64,000 nt of DNA from Nitrosarchaeum sp. (GTDB lineage Archaea > Thermoproteota > Nitrososphaeria > Nitrososphaerales > Nitrosopumilaceae). Location of the stretch: assembly GCA_021414365.1 (NCBI GenBank), contig JAIOOR010000008.1, forward strand, positions 62,001 to 126,000. Direction: 5' to 3'. Position 1 is the first letter of the stretch, and each line of letters begins with the position of its first letter. Under the pieces are notes generated by a model that worked only from the letters and a program-made list of their open reading frames with translations, made no database searches and had not been told where the DNA came from. Positions 52,902 to 62,355 of the stretch are shown here, one piece after another. The position numbers were made by a program, and so were the translations under genes.

Positions 52902-55010
52902 TTGGATAATGTGACTGTTGCTGAACTTTTAGTTGCAAGTGTAATACTTCCAAGAATAGAATCACCAAAAGCAATATCACGTCTTACTGAATTTGAATGG
53001 TTTCATAAATTGGATATGGAAAATGAAACCATAACTCCTGAAATAGATGATCTTCTTCTTAGAGCACAAAAAGTACATCAGTTCATTGAGGAGATAATTA
53101 AAGAATTAAAAATTCCTTTACGAGTTGGTATAATGGAGATACTTTTCAAAGGTACCGTATTTAAAAAGAAAAAATATGAAATTAATGAGATTGAAAATAT
53201 GATTTCTGATCTGGAAAAAACTCCAGATATAATTACTAAAGTAGCAAAATTGTTAAAGGAGAATTCAGATATCAATTACTCCTTAGAAGAATACAAAACT
53301 CTGAAGGATACATTACAAATAGCAAACAAGTTGAACATAGATCTAAGTAATTTTGGACTAATGAATCATTTTTTTGCAAATTTATTTGTCATAAACTCTT
53401 CTGACTATGGAGAAGTTGAAAGAATTCTAGAAGGAATACCAATTTTCAAGTATGATTTAGAATCCAAAGAAAAGTTGGCAATTATAGTGATATCTGATGC
53501 TAGTGATTCTGATAAAATTCTAAAAGTAATGCGTTCCATTAATTCTAATCCTTTTAGCATCCCTAAAGGATTTCCTCAGATTCCAAGCGAAGCTTATTCT
53601 TTGGCAGAATTAAAAATAAAAGAGCTTTCAGATAAACAAAAAACAATCTCAAAAGAAATTTCTGGCATAGCACATAAAATTCGTGGTGAAATTCTAGTTT
53701 TACATGAAAATGCTTTTGTTGTAAAAGAAGTTCTGGAAACATTACGAAAGCCAGGTGGTACTAAAAATTTTGCAGTCATACAGGGATTTATTCCTAAAAA
53801 AATGGAAAAAAAATTCAAACAAGTAACTAGTCAGTGGACTTCAATAACTGAAGAAATAGAATACAATGAAAGTTCTAAAGAAATTCCTGTTTATTTGGAT
53901 AATCCTAAATGGGTTAAAACATTCGAAGTTATTACTGATAGTCAAGGACTTCCTAAACGAAAAGAATTCGATCCAACATGGATGATTTCACTCATGTGGC
54001 CTATCTTTTATGGATTAATGTTTGCAGATTTAGGTCATGGATTATTACTTATGGGATTAGGCCTCTTATTCAAATTCAAAGGTCAGGGAAATCTTTCAAG
54101 ATGGGGAATGTTGTTAGCCATATCTGGTGGTGCAGGTGCAATCGCGGGAGTTTTTCAGGGAGAAGCATTTGGTTTTCATTTAGAAAGCTTTGCAGTATTT
54201 CATTCCTTGTTACAAGAAGGTGGACCACTTAATTCATTAAATTGGTTGATAGGAATTATCACTGTATCAGAACTAACATTTGTACAAGTAATTATGATTC
54301 TTAAAGTATCGATTTTCTTAGGAGTTATTCACTTAGGATGGGCTTTCATTTTACGTATTCATAATTATTGGAGAGTTGGTGACAATGACACAATGATTTT
54401 TGAAGCAATTCCAAATTTGTTCATGTGGTTAGGAGTATTTGCAGTGATGATGGGAGCTATAGGTTCTGGATATGATGTAATGAATATGTATTCTAAAATT
54501 CATACAGAAGCAGTTCCTTGGATTTCTGTAATTGTTGGAGACTGGGCAGTTGTTTGGTTGGTTGTCAGAGTTGCAGTGATTGTAATAATTGCATCCATGG
54601 CAATGATGATAGTTGGTGGAATAAAACACAATAAAAAACATCCAGAGGCTGGTGGAGATATGGTTAGTGTAATTATGGAAGTGTTCCTAGGAAAATCAAT
54701 TGAATGTTTGGCACACACTATCAGTTATGCTCGAATAGGAATTATGTTGTTAGTTCATGCTGCTTTGTTGTTGACAGTTAACAAAGCCTATGAATCCTTG
54801 GGTGGACTTAATTCCCCAACTGCACTTGTACTAATTGTTGGTGGACAGATTGGAATTATGATGATTGAAGGTTTGATTGTTTACATTCAGTCTCTCAGAC
54901 TTCACCTTTACGAATTCTTTACAAAATGGTATTACGGAGGTTCACAACAATTCAAACAATTAGTTCCAGAGATGGTCTATAATCTTTATTCGTGGAAGAG
55001 TAAACAATAA
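52902..55010 (+). CDS. atpI: A-type ATP synthase subunit I (a)
   Basis: A 702-aa membrane subunit. The N-terminal half (1-350) is soluble with coiled-coil segments; the C-terminal half has seven or eight helices, starting PTWMISLMWPIFYGLMFADLGH. The essential Arg is in TISYARIGIMLLVHA. Start TTG 52902 or GTG 52911. It is divergent from atpE across about 150 bp. Confidence 0.93.
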   Translation: MDNVTVAELLVASVILPRIESPKAISRLTEFEWFHKLDMENETITPEIDDLLLRAQKVHQFIEEIIKELKIPLRVGIMEILFKGTVFKKKKYEINEIENMISDLEKTPDIITKVAKLLKENSDINYSLEEYKTLKDTLQIANKLNIDLSNFGLMNHFFANLFVINSSDYGEVERILEGIPIFKYDLESKEKLAIIVISDASDSDKILKVMRSINSNPFSIPKGFPQIPSEAYSLAELKIKELSDKQKTISKEISGIAHKIRGEILVLHENAFVVKEVLETLRKPGGTKNFAVIQGFIPKKMEKKFKQVTSQWTSITEEIEYNESSKEIPVYLDNPKWVKTFEVITDSQGLPKRKEFDPTWMISLMWPIFYGLMFADLGHGLLLMGLGLLFKFKGQGNLSRWGMLLAISGGAGAIAGVFQGEAFGFHLESFAVFHSLLQEGGPLNSLNWLIGIITVSELTFVQVIMILKVSIFLGVIHLGWAFILRIHNYWRVGDNDTMIFEAIPNLFMWLGVFAVMMGAIGSGYDVMNMYSKIHTEAVPWISVIVGDWAVVWLVVRVAVIVIIASMAMMIVGGIKHNKKHPEAGGDMVSVIMEVFLGKSIECLAHTISYARIGIMLLVHAALLLTVNKAYESLGGLNSPTALVLIVGGQIGIMMIEGLIVYIQSLRLHLYEFFTKWYYGGSQQFKQLVPEMVYNLYSWKSKQ

Positions 55011-55069
55011 TAAAATTTTCAAGCAGATTAAAGGTTAACAAATAATACTAGGTGTAAATTAAAACAAAT

Positions 55070-55156
55070 ATGTCAAAAGAATTTGTAATAACACTTGTTC
55101 CAGCACTTATTATGCTTGGATTTGCTATTTTTGCACTAGTGAAAGTAAGCTCTTAA
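55070..55156 (+). CDS. 28-aa single-helix membrane mini-protein
   Basis: A short ORF, MSKEFVITLVPALIMLGFAI, with a few more residues (FALVKVSS). It forms one hydrophobic helix. AATAATACTA about 25 bp upstream may be a TATA box, giving a leaderless start. It follows atpI and may be a small partner of the ATP synthase or another complex; no homology is claimed. Confidence 0.45.
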   Translation: MSKEFVITLVPALIMLGFAIFALVKVSS

Positions 55157-55197
55157 TTTTAGTTTTTTAAAACTTATCCATAATTTAGAATATAAAA

Positions 55198-55977
55198 TTA
55201 ATTTTTTTCTACGGGTAAATTTAATTTATTTCCCCATTCTCCCCATGAACCCAAATAGACACGTACATTTTCAAAACCAAGTTTTTTTAACACGATAAAT
55301 GTATTGGCAGCACGATATGCTCCTTGACAGTAAGTTATGATTTCAGAATTTTTTGGAATATTATATAATTTTGATAATTCTTCATTATTTTTAAAAGTCC
55401 CATTTTCATTTAGATTAAGATTCCAATCTATGTTTATTGCATGAGGAATATGTCCTGCTTGAGCTGCTCGGATAACACTTCCATGGAATTCCCCCTGTGA
55501 TCTTGCATCCAGTATTTTTAGATGATTTAGATTATTATTTAGATATTCAAATCCAGAAATTATATCTGGATTGATTTTGCCTGAAAATTTAGAAGGTTTG
55601 AAACCATTTGATTTTGTTTCAATTGGCAGATTGTCTTGTCTCCATTTTTTCATTCCACCATCTAATATTGATACATCTGGATGTGAAAAATATATCAGCA
55701 TCCAAACACCTCGTGCAGCTGACATACCTGAGATCTCATCATAAAATATTATTTTTTTTTCTTGAGTAATTCCAACAAATGAAAAAAGCATTTCAGTCTG
55801 TTTGTTAAAATTTTCAATTCCTTGTTTTGTTGTATCAATCCAATGAAATGCAAATAGATCTAGATTCACAGCATTTGGAATATGACCTTCTGAATATTCC
55901 TTAAAGGAACGAGTATCAATTATCAAAAGATTTGAATCATTAATTATTGAATTAAGATTCGCCGTAGAGATTATCAT
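55198..55977 (-). CDS. two-domain rhodanese-type sulfurtransferase
   Basis: A 259-aa protein with two rhodanese domains. The first has LLIIDTRSFKEYSEGHIPNA; the second has the catalytic loop TYCQGAYRAAN (Cys near residue 220) after HIPHAINIDWN. It is related to thiosulfate or 3-mercaptopyruvate sulfurtransferases, with an unusual C-Q-G-A-Y-R loop. Substrate uncertain. It lies between atpI and amt. Confidence 0.88.
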   Translation of the reverse strand: MIISTANLNSIINDSNLLIIDTRSFKEYSEGHIPNAVNLDLFAFHWIDTTKQGIENFNKQTEMLFSFVGITQEKKIIFYDEISGMSAARGVWMLIYFSHPDVSILDGGMKKWRQDNLPIETKSNGFKPSKFSGKINPDIISGFEYLNNNLNHLKILDARSQGEFHGSVIRAAQAGHIPHAINIDWNLNLNENGTFKNNEELSKLYNIPKNSEIITYCQGAYRAANTFIVLKKLGFENVRVYLGSWGEWGNKLNLPVEKN

Positions 55978-56048
55978 GATTAAAGAAAATACAACAGATG
56001 TAAATTTATTTGGTTTGAATAATAAAAAGAAAAGAAAAGGATTTTTCC

Positions 56049-57593
56049 TTATTCGTTAACGTATGCTCTTTCTCCGTGCTGTGCCAAATCAAGACCAATC
56101 TCCTCTTCTTTAGGAGTGACTCTGATTCCACCAGGCCAAACGGCATCCATTATTTTGAGGATTACAATGGTAACACCAAATGCATAACCAACTGATATGG
56201 CTGCAGCAATGATGTTGATTGCTTGTTGTTCCATTCCTTCTGGAGTACCAGTCCATGCACCAATACCGTCACCGGTATCCCAAATGTGTGGACTAGCTAA
56301 TGTACCAGTCAAAATTGCACCTGTAAGACCACCCATTCCGTGTACTCCCCATACATCTAATGCGTCGTCCCATTTGCGTGCATTCTTGAATGCTACACAT
56401 CCATAACAAATTGTTCCACAAGCAATTCCAATTATAATCGAAGCCATCGGACCAACCCAACCGGAAGCTGGGGTAATTGCTACTAATCCTGCTACTGCAC
56501 CTGATGCAGCTCCTACAATACTTGGTTTTCCTGTATGTGCCCATGACATTAAGACCCAAGTTATTGCAGCCATACCTGTTGCAGTATTTGTAACAGTCCA
56601 TGCACTTACAGTAACGCCGTCTACACCTACTTCACTTCCTGCGTTAAAACCAAACCATCCAAACCAGAGTATTCCTGCTCCGAGGACTACCATTGGTATG
56701 TTGTGTGGTTCCATTGGCACCTTACCATATCCAAGTCTTCTGCCAAGGATCAAGGCAGCTGCCAATCCAGAGAATCCTGAAGTAATGTGTACTACAGTAC
56801 CACCAGCAAAGTCTAATCCATACGATGGAGACAGGTCAGGATTAAGATCTATTGCGCCTCCTCCGATGTAACCGCCGCCCCAAACCCAGTGTGCAACTGG
56901 ATCGTAAACGAAGGTAGCCCATAGGAGTATGAAGATTATTAATGCGCTGAACTTTATCCTATCAATTAATCCACCAATGATTAGTGCTGGTGTAATAATT
57001 GCGAATGTTGCCTGAAACATTGCGAATAACTGGTGTGAAACTCCTCCTGTCCAATTGTCGCTACAAATATCACCCGCCGCTGCTGCATATCGTGTATCCG
57101 AACATGCAGTGGGTGCTCCTAGTGGAGCCCAAGGTGAAACTTCATTGAAGCCAGCATATTCAAGGCTTCCCATGAACATGTTTGCATCACTGTCAATTGG
57201 ACCAAATGCTAGTGAGTATCCCCATAGAACCCATTGTACTGAGATTAGTCCCATAACAATTATGGTCATACCTAGTACGTTGACTACGTTCTTTGATCTG
57301 GCTAAGCCACCATAAAAGAAAGCTACGCCGGGGGTCATGAAGAGTACTAATGAAGTAGCTGAAAGCATCCATGCTGAGGCACCTGTATCAATTTTACAGG
57401 GTAGCATGTTACCATCGCCACCATCATACCAACATTCGTTAGGATTACCAGTGTAAATTCCACTAGTTCCTTTAACATATCCGTCCATTCCATCATTAAC
57501 ACTTTGTGCAAATGCTTGTGACATTGCACCTGTTGCTGTAATGGCTACTGTGACCACAAGTAATAGAGCATACTTGCGATTCCTAGAATTCAT
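56049..57593 (-). CDS. amt: ammonium transporter Amt
   Basis: A 514-aa Amt with a signal-like N-terminal helix and 11 further helices. FYGGLARSKNVVNVLGMTI, GLDFAGGTVVHITSGFSGLA (first pore His) and DVWGVHGMGGLTGAILTG (second pore His) are intact. It supplies NH3/NH4+ for ammonia oxidation or assimilation. TATA-like CTTAAATAAT on the minus strand (57614-57623) is 25 bp upstream. No GlnK gene is adjacent. The 3' side has a T-rich stretch near 56030. Confidence 0.96.
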   Translation of the reverse strand: MNSRNRKYALLLVVTVAITATGAMSQAFAQSVNDGMDGYVKGTSGIYTGNPNECWYDGGDGNMLPCKIDTGASAWMLSATSLVLFMTPGVAFFYGGLARSKNVVNVLGMTIIVMGLISVQWVLWGYSLAFGPIDSDANMFMGSLEYAGFNEVSPWAPLGAPTACSDTRYAAAAGDICSDNWTGGVSHQLFAMFQATFAIITPALIIGGLIDRIKFSALIIFILLWATFVYDPVAHWVWGGGYIGGGAIDLNPDLSPSYGLDFAGGTVVHITSGFSGLAAALILGRRLGYGKVPMEPHNIPMVVLGAGILWFGWFGFNAGSEVGVDGVTVSAWTVTNTATGMAAITWVLMSWAHTGKPSIVGAASGAVAGLVAITPASGWVGPMASIIIGIACGTICYGCVAFKNARKWDDALDVWGVHGMGGLTGAILTGTLASPHIWDTGDGIGAWTGTPEGMEQQAINIIAAAISVGYAFGVTIVILKIMDAVWPGGIRVTPKEEEIGLDLAQHGERAYVNE

Positions 57594-57613
57594 TAAATTT
57601 ATCGAAATTGGAA

Positions 57614-57623
57614 ATTATTTAAG
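57614..57623 (-). promoter_or_regulatory. amt TATA box
   Basis: CTTAAATAAT on the minus strand centres about 25 bp before the amt ATG at 57593, consistent with a leaderless transcript. Confidence 0.5.
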
Positions 57624-57721
57624 GGTTGAAGATGTAAAAACTGGTAAAAATGTAAATTATTATATTTTAGTTTATTTTGATATAATCATAGAAAATGAAA
57701 ACTATGTCATATGGTGATTAA

Positions 57722-58390
57722 ATGAAGATTAGATCAGGCACGCAACTATCAATTTTTGATACGTTCAAGACAAAAGGAGAAGAATTAACAGGAGAGGCCA
57801 ATAGACAAAGATCAATTATTGCAATATTAGCAAATAACACTAATCCAGCAGAGAGAACAAGAACAGGAATTTCTCAGAGAATTGCAAAGAGTCATGGAAT
57901 TGCATGGAAGAATATCTATTCTGGAATTTTTCGAGATCTAGATGAAATTTTGATCCCTTTGGAAATTGCTGAAGAAGATGGAAGATTACCCATGAGGCGT
58001 GGACCGAAGGCTCTTCAAGAAAAGGGAATTCCATATTACCATTTAACAAAAAAAGGAATGCTTGTTGCATTATCCATAAACGAAGTTAATAATAGAGTGC
58101 AATTGCTGGAAAAATTTTTTTCAGATTTAGATTCCAAAGAAAAAGAATATCAAAGAATTATTACAAGTTTGTTAGAAACTAGTCCAAATTTTACATATTC
58201 GATTTTTCAAAAATATGTAAAGGCATTCTGTGATAATAAAATCAAAGATTTGCTCCCATTTGATCTCTCAAAACTTAAGGATATTTCTGATGAGTCTTTA
58301 ATGATTCAAAAGGAGATTTTAGAGGCATTTATGAAACTATCAAAACAAGATAAAGAAGAAGCCATTAGATTTCTTAATGAAATTACTTAA
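57722..58390 (+). CDS. winged-helix DNA-binding protein
   Basis: A 222-aa protein. Residues about 30-115 look like a winged helix: ISQRIAKSHGIAWKNIYSGI then DGRLPMRRGPKALQEKGIPY and YYHLTKKGMLVALSI. The C-terminal part is helical (QLLEKFFSDLDSKEKEYQRI). It may be a regulator, and it is divergent from amt, so amt control is a natural idea but not proven. Confidence 0.68.
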   Translation: MKIRSGTQLSIFDTFKTKGEELTGEANRQRSIIAILANNTNPAERTRTGISQRIAKSHGIAWKNIYSGIFRDLDEILIPLEIAEEDGRLPMRRGPKALQEKGIPYYHLTKKGMLVALSINEVNNRVQLLEKFFSDLDSKEKEYQRIITSLLETSPNFTYSIFQKYVKAFCDNKIKDLLPFDLSKLKDISDESLMIQKEILEAFMKLSKQDKEEAIRFLNEIT

Positions 58391-58455
58391 AATATCATAT
58401 TTATGGGAAGAGAACACCAAACATTAAAATCGGTTATTTATTGAGATTTACCTAA

Positions 58456-59493
58456 ATGGGTGGATCAAAAAACGTCTATGCATCTGTTAAGTCATATAGT
58501 AAAAGGGGTAAATTATTAAAAAAATCTGATTTTCAGACTTTAGCAGAATCAAGGGATTTAGACGAATTAATTACTAGAATAAAAAATACAATTTACGGTA
58601 ATGCTGTTGCAGAGGTACAAAAACCATATACATCACAAGGTATCGAATCAGCCCTAAGAAGTAATTTAGCAGATACGCATTATTCCATTGCAAAATCGGT
58701 AGGTAATTCTGGTGTTTTAAATGCATATTATATGAAATTCATTGTTTCTAATTTGAAATCAATTTTGAAAGGAAAAGCTTTAGGAAAGCCACAAGAAGAA
58801 ATTGAAACTCATGTAAATCTTCATGCTGAAGAACTAATCAAGCAAAGAGATATTGTGATTAAAGCACTGGTTGCAAAAGATCTTGAAGAAGCAGTTGCAA
58901 GTTTGAGTTCAGTTCAATTTGGTGATGAAATTGGAAAAGCTGCAGCATTATACAATGATAAAAAAAACATACAAATTTTTGATACATATTTTGATAAAAT
59001 TTTAATTCAACACTTAGCTGGTGCAATGAAAAGTCATGCAGATAAGGATGCCACAAAAGTAGTTGGAATGGATGTAGATTTTTACAATATTTTAAGTGTG
59101 ATTAGAGGAAAGTTTTGGGGATTACAAGAAGAACAAATTCAAGACTTGATAGTTCCTCAAACTCCAACTGCAAAAGAATTACTTGTAAAAATGATTTCAG
59201 CTGCAACCATAAGAGATGCATTTAATGAATTATCGAATACAAAATACAAGGATTTGATTCCTCAAACTGAAAATGAATTAGATGCAATTGCTGAATTTGA
59301 AAGAGCATTTGAAAAAGCAATTTATCAAGCAGCATTGAGTTCTTTTACCAAAATGTTTAGCTTTGCAACAATTGTAGGAATTACTAGACTAACTGCATTT
59401 GAAGTAAGAAATTTGGCAGCAATTGCATTTGCAGTTGAACAAAAAATACCAATAGATGTTACCATGTCAAAATTAATTCTGGAAGAAGAATAA
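58456..59493 (+). CDS. atpC: A-type ATP synthase subunit C (d)
   Basis: A 345-aa helical subunit. KNVYASVKSYSKRGKLLKKS at the start and internal repeats (FDTYFDKILIQHLAGAMKSH, DVDFYNILSVIRGKFWGL) fit the funnel-shaped V/A-type subunit C/d. It lies 3.4 kb from atpI, so the ATP synthase genes are split. A tiny membrane protein follows 8 bp downstream. Confidence 0.9.
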   Translation: MGGSKNVYASVKSYSKRGKLLKKSDFQTLAESRDLDELITRIKNTIYGNAVAEVQKPYTSQGIESALRSNLADTHYSIAKSVGNSGVLNAYYMKFIVSNLKSILKGKALGKPQEEIETHVNLHAEELIKQRDIVIKALVAKDLEEAVASLSSVQFGDEIGKAAALYNDKKNIQIFDTYFDKILIQHLAGAMKSHADKDATKVVGMDVDFYNILSVIRGKFWGLQEEQIQDLIVPQTPTAKELLVKMISAATIRDAFNELSNTKYKDLIPQTENELDAIAEFERAFEKAIYQAALSSFTKMFSFATIVGITRLTAFEVRNLAAIAFAVEQKIPIDVTMSKLILEEE

Positions 59494-59501
59494 TTCTAAA
59501 A

Positions 59502-59738
59502 ATGATCAGATTTCCAAATAAAAAAAATGAGGTTTCTTCAGAGACTATAACCAAAACGATTTGGATTAGTACATTTTTGGCTATGATTTTGTCATTACCT
59601 CCATTAGGACTATTTCTTGGAATCTATTTTCTTACAGGAAATCTCATAATTAGTGCAATTGTAGGTTTTGGAGTTCATTTTGTAACATTTGTATTTTCAA
59701 GTAAAATTTCAAAATTTCTGATAAATATTATGAGTTAA
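59502..59738 (+). CDS. 78-aa two-helix membrane protein
   Basis: A protein with two hydrophobic helices (ISTFLAMILSLPPLGLFLGI and IISAIVGFGVHFVTFVF) after a basic N-terminus. It is 8 bp after atpC, so likely co-expressed. Not recognised; could aid ATP synthase assembly. Confidence 0.65.
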   Translation: MIRFPNKKNEVSSETITKTIWISTFLAMILSLPPLGLFLGIYFLTGNLIISAIVGFGVHFVTFVFSSKISKFLINIMS

Positions 59739-59766
59739 CCTATAAGGATGGATTGCTAAGTGAATT

Positions 59767-60411
59767 ATGATGGGTGCCGGAGATCTTCGAAGCATAATAA
59801 AAAATGCTGTAGATTCTATTGGAAAAGAACTAGAAATTGAAATTGATGTAAAGAACATTCAAACTATTCATCTCAAAGAAGTAACCCAGTGCCTTAGACG
59901 CTCATATTATGATAGAATTGATTCTAAAGAGGTAGAACGAAGAGGTTTCAATGATCTTCTTTCTGGTTTACTTAGAAAATTACAGTTCGGTAGTGATCCA
60001 AAAGAATTTGCAATTGATGATATTAGATTAAAAGGACAGGCAGACATGATTGCAGATAATTCCATAATTTTGTTTAGACCTGCTAATACTATTCTAGAAA
60101 CACCTGTAGCAAATGATCTACTTTACCTTAATGCCTGTATGTGGATTTATGATAAAATTGATGGAATAATTATTTACATTACTGGAAATAGGGATGAAAC
60201 TATGTTTTCATTAACACGTGATAAAAAAATGTTTGAAGAAGTTATTAGAAGAGTTAGAGTTCTAAATGATCTTCTTAAAGAACAAAAAACACCAATCTTA
60301 GAACCATCAAATGATTGTTCTGACTGTCAATATTATCAAAGATGTTTTATTACAAAGAAAAACTCCAAACAGGTTTCATTAGCTGAAATGCTGGGTTTCA
60401 GCAAAGACTAG
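59767..60411 (+). CDS. Cas4-like Fe-S PD-(D/E)XK-type protein, degenerate
   Basis: A 214-aa protein with a Cys in EVTQCLRRSYYDR near residue 41 and a C-terminal cluster CSDCQYYQRC, the four-Cys layout of Cas4 and RecB-like Fe-S nucleases. LKGQADMIADNSIILFRPAN matches the G-x-x-D strand, but the following E-x-K is replaced by F-R-P, so nuclease activity may be lost. No CRISPR array or cas genes are nearby. It may bind DNA ends or have another role. Confidence 0.65.
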   Translation: MMGAGDLRSIIKNAVDSIGKELEIEIDVKNIQTIHLKEVTQCLRRSYYDRIDSKEVERRGFNDLLSGLLRKLQFGSDPKEFAIDDIRLKGQADMIADNSIILFRPANTILETPVANDLLYLNACMWIYDKIDGIIIYITGNRDETMFSLTRDKKMFEEVIRRVRVLNDLLKEQKTPILEPSNDCSDCQYYQRCFITKKNSKQVSLAEMLGFSKD

Positions 60412-60456
60412 TAAGATAAATGAAAAATATGGTAAAGGGGTTTTAATCTCCTTTGA

Positions 60457-60567
60457 TTAATCGAGTGGTTCAGGATGTCCTTTACCACGAAGTGCAAAAC
60501 AAACAACTGCTAATGCAATTGCTACTCCCACTGCTGAGCCATATGCGGCTAATCCTGCTTCTGCCAT
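60457..60567 (-). CDS. 36-aa single-helix membrane mini-protein
   Basis: A short ORF gives MAEAGLAAYGSAVGVAIALA followed by VVCFALRGKGHPEPLD: one helix with a basic-acidic tail. A clear TATA box, ATTATAAAAG, lies at 60591-60600 on the minus strand, 28 bp upstream, which supports the gene. It could be a minor subunit of a membrane complex. No homology is claimed. Confidence 0.65.
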   Translation of the reverse strand: MAEAGLAAYGSAVGVAIALAVVCFALRGKGHPEPLD

Positions 60568-60590
60568 TTGATAAAAAACCGTTTTAGGGG

Positions 60591-60600
60591 CTTTTATAAT
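60591..60600 (-). promoter_or_regulatory. TATA box of the 36-aa membrane protein gene
   Basis: ATTATAAAAG on the minus strand is about 28 bp before the ATG at 60567, giving a leaderless-type promoter. Confidence 0.55.
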
Positions 60601-60682
60601 TTTGCCAATATTTTTGCTCTAAAAACAAATTATCATAATTTTTAATTTTTATGATACAATTATCAATTTATAGGGTTTTTAA

Positions 60683-61243
60683 TTATTTTACAAATTCAAA
60701 ATGAACTTCATTTTCTTGTCCACTTGTCATTGAGCTTAGATTATAAAAGACATCGCCAGTAACACGCCATTTTGTAGTATTATTTTCAAGGGCAATCCAT
60801 AATTCAGGAGTATTTCCAGTGTTTTTTAATTCTATTTTGTCTTTTAAAATAATTGAACTATTACCAAGAAGAGTGTAGTAGTTAGAACCAAATTCTACCA
60901 TTCCTTCAGGCCTACTACCAATCTGACCACCTGAGATTTGTTTTTCATTAGAAAATCCAGTTTCAAATAATTGATAATCCATTACTTGTATAATTATAGA
61001 GTTAGGATTAGAATTGCTAATTTTAAATGATGTTTCTATAACAGCAGATCTTTTGGATATATCTAAAATTGAGATATCATTTAATTCGATAGTTATAGGT
61101 TGTATTTGTTGTCTAGTTGATGTTTCTTGAGTAATATTTTTTTCTGATGTTGAAACATTTTGAGAGGAGTTTGACAAAAGTATACCACTTAAAGCTGCAG
61201 CTAATGCAATAACTGCTACAAAAACTAAGATTTTAGGATTCAC
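60683..61243 (-). CDS. membrane-anchored LEA/WHy-like protein
   Basis: A 186-aa exported protein. Residues 4-24 (ILVFVAVIALAAALSGILLS) are a signal anchor. The outer beta domain (about 60-170) has VIETSFKISNSNPNSIIIQV and KWRVTGDVFYNLS, resembling the water-stress (LEA14/WHy) fold. Function unknown. Confidence 0.65.
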   Translation of the reverse strand: MNPKILVFVAVIALAAALSGILLSNSSQNVSTSEKNITQETSTRQQIQPITIELNDISILDISKRSAVIETSFKISNSNPNSIIIQVMDYQLFETGFSNEKQISGGQIGSRPEGMVEFGSNYYTLLGNSSIILKDKIELKNTGNTPELWIALENNTTKWRVTGDVFYNLSSMTSGQENEVHFEFVK

Positions 61244-61314
61244 TGTATTGAGTTATTTTTTAGATGTCTTAAATGTTGAGATAGTTATTATAATATTAAA
61301 GAATAAAATCAATT

Positions 61315-61671
61315 ATGCAATATTTTCAAGCTGTACAGGAGGGAAAACAAAGAGCAAGCAAATCACAAATGAAGATGTTTGAAGCTGCAGGATTTGGAAT
61401 GTTAACATTGACTACAAAAAAAATCGATGGTAAATTTTTTCCAGTTGGAGATGAGGATTTTGTTGCCGTGATTAATTCGCCTGAAGGATATGTGGCCATT
61501 TTAACCGATAAGGACGGATTTACAAAGGCTCAATCAAAATCATTGGAAAAAAATGAGGCGTTATTAATTTTTAAGAAATTAAGAGAGTCAGGAATTCCAG
61601 AATATCCTAAAAAGGAAATTCAAATTTGGTCAGAAAGGCGTTCAACTGTACAAAACGAAATTTCTGAGTAA
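61315..61671 (+). CDS. hypothetical protein (118 aa)
   Basis: Not recognised. A soluble alpha/beta protein, beginning MQYFQAVQEGKQRASKSQMK, with a strand-rich middle (GDEDFVAVINSPEGYVAILT) and a charged C-terminal helix. It is convergent with the UMP kinase gene (adjacent stops). Confidence 0.65.
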   Translation: MQYFQAVQEGKQRASKSQMKMFEAAGFGMLTLTTKKIDGKFFPVGDEDFVAVINSPEGYVAILTDKDGFTKAQSKSLEKNEALLIFKKLRESGIPEYPKKEIQIWSERRSTVQNEISE

Positions 61672-62355
61672 TTATTTTGATGGTAGAACTAATTCAGTTC
61701 CTACATCTGCACCTTTAATTGCTTTTTCAAGTATTTTGATATCAGCTTTCAGTATTCGTGTCTTTATTTTAGAGCGTTCAATAATTTTTAGGGCTACAAT
61801 GTCCATTAAATCATAGCCTCCTGCAATAGAATCTTCATGAATTAGCATATTTCTTAAATTTTTAAGTTCAATTCGTTTGAATTTTTTTGCATTTTTGAAT
61901 TTGTTAGGATCCATATCATAAACACCATCAACATCTGTAGCATTAAGAAATTGTTCTGCATTAATTTTTTCGGCTATAAGGGCTGCAGTTCCATTAGTAC
62001 TTTGTCCAGGATGCAATCCACCTGTAACTACTATCAAACCATCATCTACTGCATGTCTAACTTCTTGTAATGTTGTTGGTGGATGAGAATATGCTTTATT
62101 TTTTAATGCATAAATCAAGAGTTTTGCATTTAATCTAGAGATTTCGATTCCAAGTTCATCTAGTGTAGATTCATCAGCTCCTGAAGATCTTGCATGATTA
62201 ATATAATGTCTAGCAATATTTCCACCACCTGCAATTACTATGGGTTGACATATTTTACTAATTTTAACTAGAAATGATGCATAATCTTTTAACATTTTTG
62301 TATTATCCATACCAAAAATTCGTCCTGAAAGTTTGATGACAATTCTTTTTTTCAT
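61672..62355 (-). CDS. pyrH: UMP kinase (archaeal PyrH)
   Basis: A 227-aa amino-acid-kinase-fold enzyme: [52 protein letters not shown] and [13 protein letters not shown] are all present. It phosphorylates UMP to UDP. Its start overlaps the HD gene stop by 1 bp. Confidence 0.95.
   Translation of the reverse strand: MKKRIVIKLSGRIFGMDNTKMLKDYASFLVKISKICQPIVIAGGGNIARHYINHARSSGADESTLDELGIEISRLNAKLLIYALKNKAYSHPPTTLQEVRHAVDDGLIVVTGGLHPGQSTNGTAALIAEKINAEQFLNATDVDGVYDMDPNKFKNAKKFKRIELKNLRNMLIHEDSIAGGYDLMDIVALKIIERSKIKTRILKADIKILEKAIKGADVGTELVLPSK

Noticed and set aside
56293-56601. 102-codon minus-strand ORF inside amt
   Set aside because: Same region as the pore helices of Amt in another frame; Cys- and Asn-rich composition typical of shadow frames.
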